From positions 774,213 to 838,212 of the forward strand of contig NZ_JPUA01000034.1 in the NCBI RefSeq assembly GCF_002211105.1: a stretch of DNA of 64,000 nt, in the 5' to 3' direction. The translations under genes were made by a program, and so were the position numbers. Of this stretch, positions 26,497 to 36,278 are shown one piece after another; position 1 is the stretch's first letter; every line of letters begins with the position of its first letter. Under the pieces are notes generated by a model. It saw nothing but the letters and a program-made list of their open reading frames with translations. It was not told the DNA's origin and made no database searches. This stretch comes from Halomonas campaniensis (lineage in GTDB: Bacteria > Pseudomonadota > Gammaproteobacteria > Pseudomonadales > Halomonadaceae).

Positions 26497-26898
26497 ATGC
26501 AGCGTATAACGGTAACGCTTGATGAGGAGCTGGTGGCAGAAGTCGATACGTTGATGCATGAGCGCGGCTATCAAAACCGCTCAGAGGCGATTCGCGACTT
26601 GACCCGCAGCGGTTTAAAGCAGGTGCGAGAAGAGGCGGCGCCGGATGCCCCCTGTATGGGTGCGTTGGTATACGTTTATGATCATGCTGCACGCGAGCTT
26701 TCCAAACGCTTAACACGCCACTCTCACGACCATCATGACCTAACGCTTTCGACCCTGCATGTGCATATCAACCACGACAGTTGCCTGGAAGTAGCGCTGC
26801 TCAAAGGGCAGGGGCGGGTGCTAAAGCAGTTTGCCGACGAAGTCACATCGTCGCGCAGCGTGCGCCATGGGCAGCTGGTGCTAATACCGGGCGAGTAG
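26497..26898 (+). CDS. nikR: Nickel-responsive transcriptional regulator NikR
   Basis: Tetrameric ribbon-helix-helix repressor, 133 residues, that binds DNA when loaded with nickel and shuts off nickel uptake. The N-terminal 45 residues form the RHH domain (MQRITVTLDEELVAEVD, RSEAIRDLTRSGL). The C-terminal ACT-like domain has the nickel ligands in a His-rich stretch near residues 75-80 and TLHVHINHDSCLEVALLKG (His88, His90, Cys96), closely matching E. coli NikR. It is divergent from nikABCDE across its own operator, so autoregulation is likely. Confidence 0.95.
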   Translation: MQRITVTLDEELVAEVDTLMHERGYQNRSEAIRDLTRSGLKQVREEAAPDAPCMGALVYVYDHAARELSKRLTRHSHDHHDLTLSTLHVHINHDSCLEVALLKGQGRVLKQFADEVTSSRSVRHGQLVLIPGE

Positions 26899-26920
26899 TG
26901 CCGCAAAAGGTTGCGGGCAT

Positions 26921-26948
26921 AAAAAAGGTGACCCGGGGGTCACCTTTT
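26921..26948. terminator. Bidirectional terminator nikR / slyD
   Basis: Stem AAAAAGGTGACCC / GGGGTCACCTTTT between the convergent genes, with A and T tracts on the outer sides for both directions. Confidence 0.85.
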
Positions 26949-26969
26949 CTGCTTGGTAGCGAGAGCGGC

Positions 26970-27452
26970 TTAGTGCTCAACGCCGCCTTCGCCGTGCACG
27001 TGGCCGTGCTCAACTTCTTCAGCGCTGGCTTCGCGTACTTCAGCGATCTCAACGTCAAAGTTGAGCTGTTGGCCAGCCAGCGGGTGGTTGCCATCGACAA
27101 CGACCGTATCGCCTTCAACTTTCTTGACGGTGACCATGAGCGGGCCGCCTTGGGTCTGGGCTTGGAACTGCATGCCCGGCTCAATGCTTTCGACGCCCTG
27201 GAACGCGTCCCGCGGTACTTCTTGCATTAGCTGCTCTTGCAGCTCGCCATAACCTTCTTCAGGCGATACTGCGACGTTCAGCTTATCGCCCGCAGCACGA
27301 CCTTCCAGCTCTTTCTCAAGGCCCGGAATGATATTGCCGGCGCCATGGAGGTAGGTAAGCGGCTCACGGCCTTCGGAACTGTCTAGCACTTCACCTGCAT
27401 CGTTGGTCAGGGTGTAGTGAAACGCGACAACCGAGTTTTGCGCAATTTGCAT
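26970..27452 (-). CDS. slyD: FKBP-type peptidyl-prolyl cis-trans isomerase SlyD
   Basis: Cytosolic prolyl isomerase and chaperone, which in E. coli also delivers nickel to hydrogenase. The FKBP domain starts MQIAQNSVVAFHYTLTNDAG; the inserted-flap region is EGYGELQEQLMQEVPRDAF and the domain ends near DGNHPLAGQQLNFDVEI, a SlyD hallmark. The C-terminal metal-binding tail is short (VEHGHVHGEGGVEH) compared with the roughly 50-residue Cys/His tail of E. coli. ATG 27452, with AAAGG upstream, is preferred over the in-frame ATG at 27476, giving 160 residues. Its position next to nikR may reflect nickel handling. Confidence 0.9.
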   Translation of the reverse strand: MQIAQNSVVAFHYTLTNDAGEVLDSSEGREPLTYLHGAGNIIPGLEKELEGRAAGDKLNVAVSPEEGYGELQEQLMQEVPRDAFQGVESIEPGMQFQAQTQGGPLMVTVKKVEGDTVVVDGNHPLAGQQLNFDVEIAEVREASAEEVEHGHVHGEGGVEH

Positions 27453-27628
27453 GGAATAACCTTTCGGTGAGTGCATGTCCCAATATGGTAACGCGTGTGG
27501 GCTGGCTTGTCAGGGGGTAGCGGTGCTTTTTCCTACTCACCACTTTTGGCGCTATTGCGCGCCAGGGTGACCAGGGATACCCTACGACCATCACTTATTC
27601 CTTTGCCCTATCACTTTTGGAGCATGCA

Positions 27629-27910
27629 ATGACGATCTTGATTATTTGGCTTATCGCTTTTTGCTTGATTGCTTATTTTACCTATCAGCGCTGGAATAGT
27701 GGCGTTAGCGCGGGGTTGGACAAGGTGTTGCCCAGTTTTTTGAAAAGCCATGGCGACAACCGCTATCTGTGGGTAATTACGCTGGCAGTGCTGGGCGCCA
27801 CTGCCCTGGTGCAACCGGTGGAGATGCTGCTGGTCGTTATCCTGCTTGCCCTTATTGGCTGGGCCATCATGGCACTGGCGAGTTGGGCAGGTAATAAGAC
27901 TCACCGTTAA
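27629..27910 (+). CDS. Small membrane protein, unknown function
   Basis: A 93-residue protein with an N-terminal span (MTILIIWLIAFCLIAYFTY), a short polar loop (LPSFLKSHGDNRYLW) and two more hydrophobic segments, ending in a basic tail. GGAG lies six bases before the ATG at 27629; the in-frame TTG at 27617 is less likely because it overlaps that site. It is a single-gene unit closed by a terminator. Family not recognised. Confidence 0.62.
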   Translation: MTILIIWLIAFCLIAYFTYQRWNSGVSAGLDKVLPSFLKSHGDNRYLWVITLAVLGATALVQPVEMLLVVILLALIGWAIMALASWAGNKTHR

Positions 27911-27924
27911 GCTGGTTGCAGCAC

Positions 27925-27964
27925 AAAAAGCCCGGCCATCAAAGGAGATGGCCGGGCTTTTTTA
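27925..27964. terminator. Bidirectional terminator
   Basis: Stem AAAAGCCCGGCCATC / GATGGCCGGGCTTTT with an AAAGGA loop, followed by TT on the plus strand and by a T run on the minus strand. It separates the small membrane protein gene from the convergent glycine-zipper lipoprotein gene. Confidence 0.9.
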
Positions 27965-27994
27965 TACTTAACCGCTTTCGACTATCAATGCTGC

Positions 27995-28465
27995 TTAATA
28001 GGGCGCCACGCTCACGTTGGCACCACTGCCGATTAGGCGAACACGCTGGCCAGCTTGGAATTGGCGGTCTGCACGTTGAACGACAACAATATCAGAGCCG
28101 TCATCGCGACGAATTTCCATTTCCAGTGCATTGACGCGATTGGTCGCATCTTCAGCGGCCGTACCTGCCACCGCACCGCCCAGAGCGCCTGCCACTGTAG
28201 CCAATTGACGACCTGAACCGCCACCTACCTGGTTGCCTAAAAGGCCACCAATAATCGCACCGCCACCGCTACCTAAAAGACCGCCTGCTCGGCTTTCTGC
28301 TTGAATCTGCACCGGGCGAACCGCCACGATAGTGCCATAAGTAACGCTTTGGCTTGTTTTAGCCTGGTTACCACTGTAGACATCGCCAGAGTAGCCTGAT
28401 GTGTTGGCGCAGCCAGCGAGCGTGAGAATACTCAGTGCGGCAATAGGGAGAAGAAGACGTTTCAT
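27995..28465 (-). CDS. SlyB-like glycine-zipper outer-membrane lipoprotein
   Basis: A 156-residue lipoprotein with signal and lipobox LTLAGC (Cys at 19). The motif YGTIVAVRPVQI is followed by a glycine-zipper two-helix segment (GGAIIGGLLGNQVGGGSGRQ, AGALGGAVAGTAAE), then a beta-rich domain ending VRLIGSGANVSVAPY. This order matches the SlyB/PcP 17-kDa antigen family, which sits in the outer membrane and affects envelope stability. A strong GGAGG ribosome-binding site precedes the ATG. Single-gene unit. Confidence 0.87.
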   Translation of the reverse strand: MKRLLLPIAALSILTLAGCANTSGYSGDVYSGNQAKTSQSVTYGTIVAVRPVQIQAESRAGGLLGSGGGAIIGGLLGNQVGGGSGRQLATVAGALGGAVAGTAAEDATNRVNALEMEIRRDDGSDIVVVQRADRQFQAGQRVRLIGSGANVSVAPY

Positions 28466-28722
28466 TACAAACCTCCAGGGTGTCTATTTTGATAGCTGCC
28501 ATCCATGTGACTGTTATCAATATATCTGTCATCGATAGGGCAGACAAAGGGTGGATTGCAGTTATAGAACAGTGTTCGTTAAGATAGCTGATGCTGACGC
28601 GTTTGACCAGCGATCGTTTAAAAAGGTCAAAGCTGATAAAGCCATCGCCAGGAAATAGCTTAATCGAGAGTCTAACAGTGTATTAAGAAAACAGTGTGCA
28701 AATACCGGTAGCCAATCAAAAA
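28466..28722. other. AT-richer non-coding stretch between the SlyB-like gene and aceA
   Basis: I see no gene here. It holds three copies of AACAGTGT (28568-28575, 28674-28681, 28690-28697) and a 7-bp inverted repeat TTTGACC/GGTCAAA (28602-28631). It must contain the SlyB-like promoter at its left end. The repeats may be regulator sites; there is no stronger evidence. Confidence 0.4.
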
Positions 28723-28747
28723 CAGGAGGCCACATGGCCTCCTGTTG
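28715..28747 (-). terminator. aceA terminator
   Basis: On the minus strand the hairpin AACAGGAGGCCA / TGGCCTCCTGTT is followed by TTTTTGATT, 40 bases past the aceA stop. Confidence 0.85.
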
Positions 28748-28786
28748 TTAGGGTTCGGTAATGAAGTAAACCGTATTGCTTATGAA

Positions 28787-30385
28787 TTAACCGAACTGAT
28801 TCATGGTGTTGTCTTTGCCGCCGGCTTTCAGAGCTGCATCGCCGTGGAAGAACTCTTTGTGGTCATCACCGATATTGGAGCCAGCCATATCCTGGTGACG
28901 TACGGTGGCGATTCCCTGACGAATTTCCTGGCGCTGCACGCCTTTTACGTAAGCCAGCATGCCTTCGTCGCCGAAGTAGCCTTTCGCTAGGTTGTCGGTG
29001 GACAGGGCGGCCGTGTGGTACGTCGGCAGCGTGATCAAGTGGTGGAAGATGCCCGCTTCGCGAGACGAGTCGCGCTGGAAATTGCGCGTCCACTCATCGG
29101 CCAACTGACCAAGCTCGGTCTCGTCGTACTCGGCGCTCATCAGCTTGTCACGCTGGTAAGCGGAAACGTCTTTACCCTCTTCCTGCCAGGCATCGAAGAC
29201 CTGCTGGCGGAAGTTGAGTGTCCAGTTGAACGACGGTGAGTTGTTGTAGACCAGCTTGGCATCCGGCACGACCTCGCGAATCCGGTTAACCATGCTGGCG
29301 ATCTGGCCTACGTGGGGCTTCTCGGTTTCGATCCACAGCAGATCAGCACCGTTTTGCAGGCTGGTGATACAGTCAAGAATAACGCGATCTTCGCCAGTGC
29401 CGGGCTTGAATTGGTAGAGGCCTGAAGCGAGACGCTTGGGTTTCACCAGCTTGCCGTTCTGTTTGATGACGACGTCGCCGTTGTTGATGTCAGCAGCGTT
29501 CTCAATTACATCGCCATCCAGGAAGCTGTTGTACTGATCGCCTAGGTCACCGGGCTCATTGGTGACGGCAATTTTTTGCGTCAAACCAGCGCCCAATGAG
29601 TCGGTACGCGCCACAATAACGCCATCTTCAATGCCGAGTTCCAAAAAGGCGTAACGCACGGCGTTAATTTTGGCCAGGAAGTCTTCATGGGGCACGGTGA
29701 CTTTACCGTCCTGGTGACCGCACTGCTTCTCATCGGAGACCTGGTTTTCCAGCTGGATGCAGCAGGCGCCCGCTTGAATAAACTTCTTGGCTAGCAGGTA
29801 GGTGGCTTCTGCGTTACCAAAGCCAGCGTCGATATCAGCAATGATGGGGACGATATGGGTTTCGTAGTTATCGATTTTGCTGATCAGTTCCTGCTCTTTG
29901 CTGCTGTTGCCAGCCTCTTTGGCGTCGTCCAAGTCGCGGAACAGGTGGTTAAGTTCCCATGCATCGGCTTGCTTTAGGAAAGTGTAGAGTTCTTCGATCA
30001 GGTCGGCTACGGAGGTTTTTTCGTGCATTGACTGGTCGGGCAGCGGGCCAAACTCAGAGCGTAGCGCGGCCACCATCCAGCCTGACAGGTAGAGGTAGCT
30101 ACGTTTGGTGGTGCCAAAATGCTTTTTGATCGAGATAAGCTTCTGTTGACCGATAAACCCATGCCAGCAGCCCAGTGACTGGGTGTACTGTGCGGTATCA
30201 GCATCGTAGGCGGCCATATCTTCGCGCATGATTTTGGCAGTGTAGCGAGCAATGTCCAGGCCGGTGTGAAAGCGGTTTTGAGCGCGCATACGGGCGGCGT
30301 ACTCAGGTTTGATAGCTTCCCATTTGCCACCTTGTGCTTCGCGCAGTTGGGCCATGGCTTTGATATCGTCGAGCAGTCCTGACAT
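28787..30385 (-). CDS. aceA: Isocitrate lyase
   Basis: Glyoxylate-shunt enzyme splitting isocitrate to glyoxylate and succinate, needed for growth on acetate and fatty acids. At 532 residues it belongs to the longer proteobacterial class (about 530 residues, as in Pseudomonas) rather than the 434-residue E. coli type. The active-site motif is KQCGHQDGK (catalytic Cys in the KxCGH signature); VPIIADIDAGFGNAEATYLL is the metal/substrate segment and VYNNSPSFNW the C-terminal signature. GAGGG precedes the ATG. Monocistronic, with a terminator and a complex upstream region. It competes with Icd, encoded 7 kb away, for isocitrate. Confidence 0.95.
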   Translation of the reverse strand: MSGLLDDIKAMAQLREAQGGKWEAIKPEYAARMRAQNRFHTGLDIARYTAKIMREDMAAYDADTAQYTQSLGCWHGFIGQQKLISIKKHFGTTKRSYLYLSGWMVAALRSEFGPLPDQSMHEKTSVADLIEELYTFLKQADAWELNHLFRDLDDAKEAGNSSKEQELISKIDNYETHIVPIIADIDAGFGNAEATYLLAKKFIQAGACCIQLENQVSDEKQCGHQDGKVTVPHEDFLAKINAVRYAFLELGIEDGVIVARTDSLGAGLTQKIAVTNEPGDLGDQYNSFLDGDVIENAADINNGDVVIKQNGKLVKPKRLASGLYQFKPGTGEDRVILDCITSLQNGADLLWIETEKPHVGQIASMVNRIREVVPDAKLVYNNSPSFNWTLNFRQQVFDAWQEEGKDVSAYQRDKLMSAEYDETELGQLADEWTRNFQRDSSREAGIFHHLITLPTYHTAALSTDNLAKGYFGDEGMLAYVKGVQRQEIRQGIATVRHQDMAGSNIGDDHKEFFHGDAALKAGGKDNTMNQFG

Positions 30386-30751
30386 GAGCTTACCCTCTTT
30401 GGTCGTGATAGCAGTTCTTGAATGCTAATGATGATTCGCAAATCAGCGCTTGCTTATGCTGCACCTGCGAAGTTGTATTCAGCATCATCGAATTTGTTCT
30501 TTATGTCTCTAAGTCAATCGTCTCTAAGTCCATCGTCTTGGGTACTAGAGACACCAGGGTTAGAGACATCTGATGCAACGTCGCGGACTTGAAGCATTTG
30601 CCACATCGCTGCAATGCAACAACTATCCACTAGGAGAGCGTATTCAACAATTGACACTTGGAGGCATAGGGCGTTGTAACCCGACTACAGTGGGGGGAGA
30701 AAGCGGTGGGTTTGTGTAGTGATTTTTCGTCAGGAGGGTGTCAAAAACGCA
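30386..30751. other. aceA upstream region, non-coding
   Basis: More than 350 bases without a convincing gene. It holds the repeat array listed separately (30505-30567) and must include the aceA promoter. A 48-codon frame at 30573-30719 has no ribosome-binding site and no recognisable product. Confidence 0.6.
30505..30567. promoter_or_regulatory. Repeat/dyad array upstream of aceA
   Basis: GTCTCTAAGTC occurs twice in direct orientation 15 bases apart (30505-30515, 30520-30530). It is followed by two inverted partners TAGAGAC, also 15 bases apart (30546-30552 and 30561-30567; the second reads TTAGAGAC, the exact complement of GTCTCTAA). The symmetry suggests a multi-site operator 120-180 bases before aceA. 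A simple tandem duplication of 15 bases could explain the direct copies but not the inverted ones. Confidence 0.5.
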
Positions 30752-30779
30752 TAAAAAAGCACTGCCGAGGCAGTGCTAG
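30752..30779 (-). terminator. Terminator after the GNAT gene
   Basis: Minus-strand hairpin AGCACTGCC / GGCAGTGCT followed by TTTTTTATG, 40 bases after the stop of the acetyltransferase gene. It ends the mnmA-to-GNAT side of the locus. Confidence 0.87.
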
Positions 30780-30818
30780 CAAAAAGCGCCCTCGCCGAGG
30801 GATGATCCGATTCGGTGC

Positions 30819-31259
30819 CTACTGGGGTTGAAATTCCGTAAGCGATAACGTCATCTCTCGGTGAGGAATGCCCGCATCCATAAACTCATCGCCGTGGGCG
30901 ATGAAGCCTAGTCGCTCATAAAATGCCAGCGCGTGAACCTGAGCGATGAGGGCCACCGCAGTGTGGCCTGCATGGCGAGCCGCTTCAATCGCGGCCTGCA
31001 TCAGCAGTACGCCAATGCCGGTGCCACGAGCCTTGGCAAGTACTGCGACACGGCCAATATGCGCGTCGGGCAGCAGGCGTGCGGTGCCGACTGGCTGCCC
31101 GTCAAGGAGCGCCAAAAAGTGTTGGCATTCAGGGTCTAAGCCATCCCACTCCTCATCCTGAGGCACGTTTTGTTCTTCAATGAATACCTTGCGCCGGATT
31201 TCGCTGGCCGCTGGCCCCAGCGTTTCCCAGTCACCGGTTCTGATGTGGGTGATCGCCAT
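30819..31259 (-). CDS. GNAT-family N-acetyltransferase
   Basis: A 146-residue acetyl-CoA-dependent transferase of the YjcF/ElaA-like group. The N-terminal segment IRRKVFIEEQNVPQDEEWDG is characteristic of this subgroup. The acetyl-CoA loop is IGRVAVLAKARGTGIGVLLM and the C-terminal motif AFYERLGFIAHGDEFMDAGI. Substrate unknown. Its ATG overlaps the last base of the roxA stop codon (TAATG), so it is translated with roxA. Confidence 0.87.
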   Translation of the reverse strand: MAITHIRTGDWETLGPAASEIRRKVFIEEQNVPQDEEWDGLDPECQHFLALLDGQPVGTARLLPDAHIGRVAVLAKARGTGIGVLLMQAAIEAARHAGHTAVALIAQVHALAFYERLGFIAHGDEFMDAGIPHREMTLSLTEFQPQ

Positions 31260-32446
31260 TAATACTCCTCGTCGTCACCTTCATCACTCATAAAACCAAG
31301 GCTGCCGGTATTGACCAACTGCGTGATGAGCGTAGCTGCACCGTCAAGCTCGAGGTCTTCGGCGTAGAGCGGCGTGGTGTCGGCAAGTCGCTTGGCTAAC
31401 TCAGTAGAACAGGCGTGGCCGTCGCCATCGACAAACAGTGTGGTGCCGCTGGCGTCGTGCCGCCAGGCAAAGCGTGAACCGGGCATATGGTAGAGCGGAT
31501 CGCCCTCTTGTAGTTGAGCAACAAGCGCCGCTTCGTCCATCGGCGTTTCAAGCGGTACCACTTGATCGACATATTTTGGCTGGGTCATTACCCGGCCAAA
31601 CCACTGGGCTACTTGGGTGGGGTTATCCAGCGTCGATATGATCAACTGGCGCATACGCTCAACGGCGGCGTCATCCAACTCGCCTACCTGCTGGGCAGGC
31701 GCCATGCCCGCATCGCTGTAACGCTGGGAGGCGGGAAGCTGTTCGCCCAAATAGTCGGCGTAGGAGGTGATTGCCTCATCGGCAGAAGGGGCACGAAAAC
31801 CAACCGAGATGGTCATGCAGTCATCGCTTTGGCTCACGCCGTGATGCGCCCAGCCGGGAGGGAGATAGAGCATGTCGCCAGGATCAAGCACCCAGTCGGA
31901 GTCGGGCTCTACGGTGAACTCTTTCAGAATGCGCAGATCGATGCCTTGGATGATCGGTGCATCTTCGGTGAGCTTACCGCCCAACTGCCAGCGACGATGG
32001 CCGCTGGCTTGGAGTAAAAACACATCGTATTGATCGATATGCGCGCCTACATTGCCGCCAGGCGGCGCGTAGCTGATCATGACGTCATCGAGCCGCCAAC
32101 GCGGCAGGAAGTCAAATTCGTCCAGTAGCGCCGCCACCGATGGAACGTAGTGGTCAACCGCTTGCACTAAAAGACTCCAGTTCTGTTCCGGAAGGCGTTC
32201 AAAGGTGGCCTCATCAAAGGGGCCGTGAGAGACCTGCCAAGGGCCATCCGGGCCCTCTTCTTCGACCAAACGCGCTTCAACGCCAGGTTCGCAGGCGAGA
32301 CCGGCCAGCTCATCGGCTTCAATCGGGCTGATGAAGTCGGGCATTGCGCCACGGATCAGCAGCGGCTTTTGCTGCCAATAATTGGCCAGAAAGTCTGCGG
32401 CGGTAAGGTCGCCCAGCAAGGTTAACGGCTTATCGTGATGGTTCAT
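31259..32446 (-). CDS. roxA: Ribosomal protein L16 arginine 3-hydroxylase (JmjC domain)
   Basis: Fe(II)/2-oxoglutarate oxygenase (YcfD/RoxA) that hydroxylates an arginine of ribosomal protein L16. The JmjC cupin has the iron ligands in GAHIDQYDVFLLQ (HxD) with the distal His in PPGWAHHGVSQ, and the RWQLGG strand. The C-terminal winged-helix/dimer region follows, and the protein ends in an acidic tail (DEGDDEEY). Length 395 fits the family (E. coli 373). It lies near purB, as in enterobacteria, and is coupled to the GNAT gene. Confidence 0.9.
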   Translation of the reverse strand: MNHHDKPLTLLGDLTAADFLANYWQQKPLLIRGAMPDFISPIEADELAGLACEPGVEARLVEEEGPDGPWQVSHGPFDEATFERLPEQNWSLLVQAVDHYVPSVAALLDEFDFLPRWRLDDVMISYAPPGGNVGAHIDQYDVFLLQASGHRRWQLGGKLTEDAPIIQGIDLRILKEFTVEPDSDWVLDPGDMLYLPPGWAHHGVSQSDDCMTISVGFRAPSADEAITSYADYLGEQLPASQRYSDAGMAPAQQVGELDDAAVERMRQLIISTLDNPTQVAQWFGRVMTQPKYVDQVVPLETPMDEAALVAQLQEGDPLYHMPGSRFAWRHDASGTTLFVDGDGHACSTELAKRLADTTPLYAEDLELDGAATLITQLVNTGSLGFMSDEGDDEEY

Positions 32447-32493
32447 GGCATGCCCTGGCGTTAGTAAGTTGGCGTAATTAAGTAAAGGTGGCG

Positions 32494-33909
<1,416 letters not shown>

Positions 33910-33944
33910 TTAGTCGAAAGCAAGTTAATCAATTAGGGAGTGGC

Positions 33945-34586
33945 CTAGCTGAGGCTGTCCAACGCCCGGCGTAGCGCTTTGCGCTGGAATACCAGCTTCC
34001 AGCGTCGCCCGCCTTGCTGGTGCCACAGTAGCCCAAAGCGAATGCCGGCCATTAAGCAGGCGCGTACACGCTCGGGCATCATGCGGCTCTGCAGTAGCGA
34101 CGGGTCGCCCTGAACCACAATGCGGGTTTTAAAGGTGGAGATTGTCTCCTGGTACGCTTCCCCCAGGCTGGCGACCACGTTTTCGTGGGTAGTGCCAAAG
34201 TGTTCAGCCTGGCCCTGAATGCGGGTTAATTTTTGCCCCAGCGTATCCATCATGTCGTTATTGGTGCGCAGCTTATTCATCAGCATCAGCAGCGAAAAAC
34301 CGTAACGTAGTACCACCGGGTTCGCCTGTTTGCGCCCTACCAGGGCTTCCAGGGTATCCAGGCCTCGGCGCAAGTTGTTGGGGTGCCCACCATAAATTGC
34401 TTCAAAGCTTGCAGGATTAGTATCCACGGTGGCTTCAATCAGCGTTTCCCAGGCGCGTGGGTCGACCTGGCCGGTGCGGGCGAGTTCGTCAACCAGACTG
34501 GCGGCCTGAAACACGCCCGCCAAAGCAAGTGCTTGACGGGCGGCCGGGGAGTCGGGGGCGCGATGAATCGGGGTGGTGGGATTCAT
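33945..34586 (-). CDS. hflD: High-frequency lysogenization protein HflD
   Basis: A peripheral inner-membrane protein of 213 residues, known in E. coli for interaction with phage lambda CII; its cellular role is unclear. Conserved segments are [21 protein letters not shown] and [14 protein letters not shown], with [21 protein letters not shown] near the end. ATG 34586 overlaps the mnmA stop as ATGA; an in-frame start at 34691 would lie deep in mnmA and is rejected. Position between mnmA and purB is the usual one. Confidence 0.92.
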   Translation of the reverse strand: MNPTTPIHRAPDSPAARQALALAGVFQAASLVDELARTGQVDPRAWETLIEATVDTNPASFEAIYGGHPNNLRRGLDTLEALVGRKQANPVVLRYGFSLLMLMNKLRTNNDMMDTLGQKLTRIQGQAEHFGTTHENVVASLGEAYQETISTFKTRIVVQGDPSLLQSRMMPERVRACLMAGIRFGLLWHQQGGRRWKLVFQRKALRRALDSLS

Positions 34587-35755
34587 GCAGCGGCCTCCGC
34601 GGCTCTTTTCCAGGTAGCGCGAATAACGCCACCGCCCAAGCAAATATCGCCATCGTAAAGTACCAGTGACTGGCCTGGGGTAACCGCCCACTGCGGGTCG
34701 TCAAACGTCACTTCGACGCCACCGTCAGGTAGCACGCGCATTTCGCAGTCGCAGTCGCTCTGCCGATAGCGGGTCTTAGCGGTAAAGCGCCCCTGCTGAA
34801 CCGGCGGCTCACCGGCGACCCAGTCCATCACCTCGGTGGCTAACGTATCGGAGTAGAGCAGTTGATCATGCTTACCCTGCACCGCGATCAGTACATTTCG
34901 ATCAAGATCTTTCGCCGCCACGTACCAGGGCTCTTCCGAGTAGTTGGCGAGTCCGCCAATCCCAAGGCCCTGGCGCTGGCCAAGGGTGTAGTACATCAGC
35001 CCCATATGTTGGCCAATCACATCGCCATCCGGCGTTTCAATGGTGCCGGGCTGGGCGGGCAGGTACTGCTGCAGGAAGTCGCGGAAGCGACGTTCGCCGA
35101 TAAAGCAGATGCCCGTGGAGTCCTTTTTCTTGGCGGTAATCAAATCGTGCTGTTCAGCCAAGGCGCGCACGGCAGGTTTTTCCAGCTCACCCACGGGAAA
35201 AAGCGTGCGTGCAATCGCGGCTTCCGGCACCGCGTGCAGGAAGTAGCTTTGATCTTTATTACCATCCAGGCCTTTCAGCAGCCGTGGGCGGCCTTCACGC
35301 ACGCCCTGACGTACATAGTGGCCAGTGGCGATTTTGCTGGCTCCGAGCATTTCGGCGTACTCAAGGAACACCTTAAACTTGATCTCCCGGTTGCATAGAA
35401 TATCCGGGTTGGGCGTACGGCCCGCTTTGTATTCGGCTAAAAAGTGCTCAAATACATTATCCCAATACTCGGCGGCAAAATTAGCAGTGTGTAGCTTAAT
35501 GCCGAGCTTTTCGCAGACCGCCTCGGCATCGGCAAGATCCTCTTTAGCGGTGCAGTACTCGGTGCCGTCGTCTTCATCCCAGTTTTTCATAAACAGGCCT
35601 TCGACCTCGTAGCCTTGCTGCATGAGGAGAAGGGCGGAAACGGACGAGTCGACGCCGCCGGACATTCCGACAATCACTTTACCGTTAGCGGCCGTGGCGG
35701 ATGACTCAGTGGTGGCTGAGCCTGGCGTAGTTGGATCAGTGGATGACATGGGCAT
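34583..35755 (-). CDS. mnmA: tRNA-specific 2-thiouridylase MnmA
   Basis: Adds sulfur at position 2 of the wobble uridine (U34) in tRNA for Lys, Glu and Gln. The PP-loop is [15 protein letters not shown] (ATP pyrophosphatase). The catalytic cysteines lie in [11 protein letters not shown] and [12 protein letters not shown], and the tRNA-contact region includes [11 protein letters not shown]. Length 390; the first about 27 residues are a low-complexity Ser/Thr/Ala extension not found in E. coli (368 residues), so translation may begin later. It overlaps hflD. Confidence 0.95.
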   Translation of the reverse strand: MPMSSTDPTTPGSATTESSATAANGKVIVGMSGGVDSSVSALLLMQQGYEVEGLFMKNWDEDDGTEYCTAKEDLADAEAVCEKLGIKLHTANFAAEYWDNVFEHFLAEYKAGRTPNPDILCNREIKFKVFLEYAEMLGASKIATGHYVRQGVREGRPRLLKGLDGNKDQSYFLHAVPEAAIARTLFPVGELEKPAVRALAEQHDLITAKKKDSTGICFIGERRFRDFLQQYLPAQPGTIETPDGDVIGQHMGLMYYTLGQRQGLGIGGLANYSEEPWYVAAKDLDRNVLIAVQGKHDQLLYSDTLATEVMDWVAGEPPVQQGRFTAKTRYRQSDCDCEMRVLPDGGVEVTFDDPQWAVTPGQSLVLYDGDICLGGGVIRATWKRAAEAAA

Positions 35756-35837
35756 CCTCAGTTGAAGTAGGGTGCAAATAAGCAGTGTGCAGTTGGGCGA
35801 GGATTATACACGATGGGGGGTAATGGCTTCGAGTGCT

Positions 35838-36278
35838 TCACTCGCGAATCACCGAGAGGGGATAGCAAGTCCCGCTGAGTGCATCCTCGATACGTTTGAG
35901 TACCAGCGGGCTGCGTAGGCGTGCCTGCTGATCGAGCGAGCGTATTTGCTCAATGGTAAGCCAGTGGGTGGCGAAGATATCCGGGTCGAGGGGGAGATCG
36001 AGTTGCTGAAGCGGCTCAGCAATGAACCCGTGGCTATGGAAGGTTTCTCCAGTGCTGGTATGAAAAACATACAGGCCCAGGTAACCGGTAAGTGATACCT
36101 GCCAGGCAGTCTCTTCCACTACCTCGCGTAGAATGGCCGCTACGGGGCCTTCGCCGGGTTCAATATGCCCAGCGGGTTGATTAAACACACTCTGCGGGCC
36201 GCCGCGCTGCTCTTCTACCATCAAAAAACGCTCACCCTGCTGAATCACGCAGGCGGCCGTGCTACGAATAAGGCTCAT
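35838..36278 (-). CDS. nudJ: NUDIX hydrolase, NudJ-like phosphatase
   Basis: A 146-residue nucleotide or thiamine-pyrophosphate phosphatase. The Nudix box runs GHIEPGEGPVAAILREVVEE with all catalytic Glu/Arg positions, and VFNQPAGH precedes it. In E. coli NudJ lies in the same place between rluE and mnmA. Its ATG shares one base with the rluE stop (TGATG). Confidence 0.9.
   Translation of the reverse strand: MSLIRSTAACVIQQGERFLMVEEQRGGPQSVFNQPAGHIEPGEGPVAAILREVVEETAWQVSLTGYLGLYVFHTSTGETFHSHGFIAEPLQQLDLPLDPDIFATHWLTIEQIRSLDQQARLRSPLVLKRIEDALSGTCYPLSVIRE

Noticed and set aside
30573..30719. 48-codon open frame between aceA and the GNAT gene
   Set aside because: No ribosome-binding site, no recognisable family; it lies in an aceA upstream region better explained as regulatory.
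34587..34691. N-terminal extension of HflD inside mnmA
   Set aside because: ATGA coupling at 34583-34586 and the family start agree on the shorter form.
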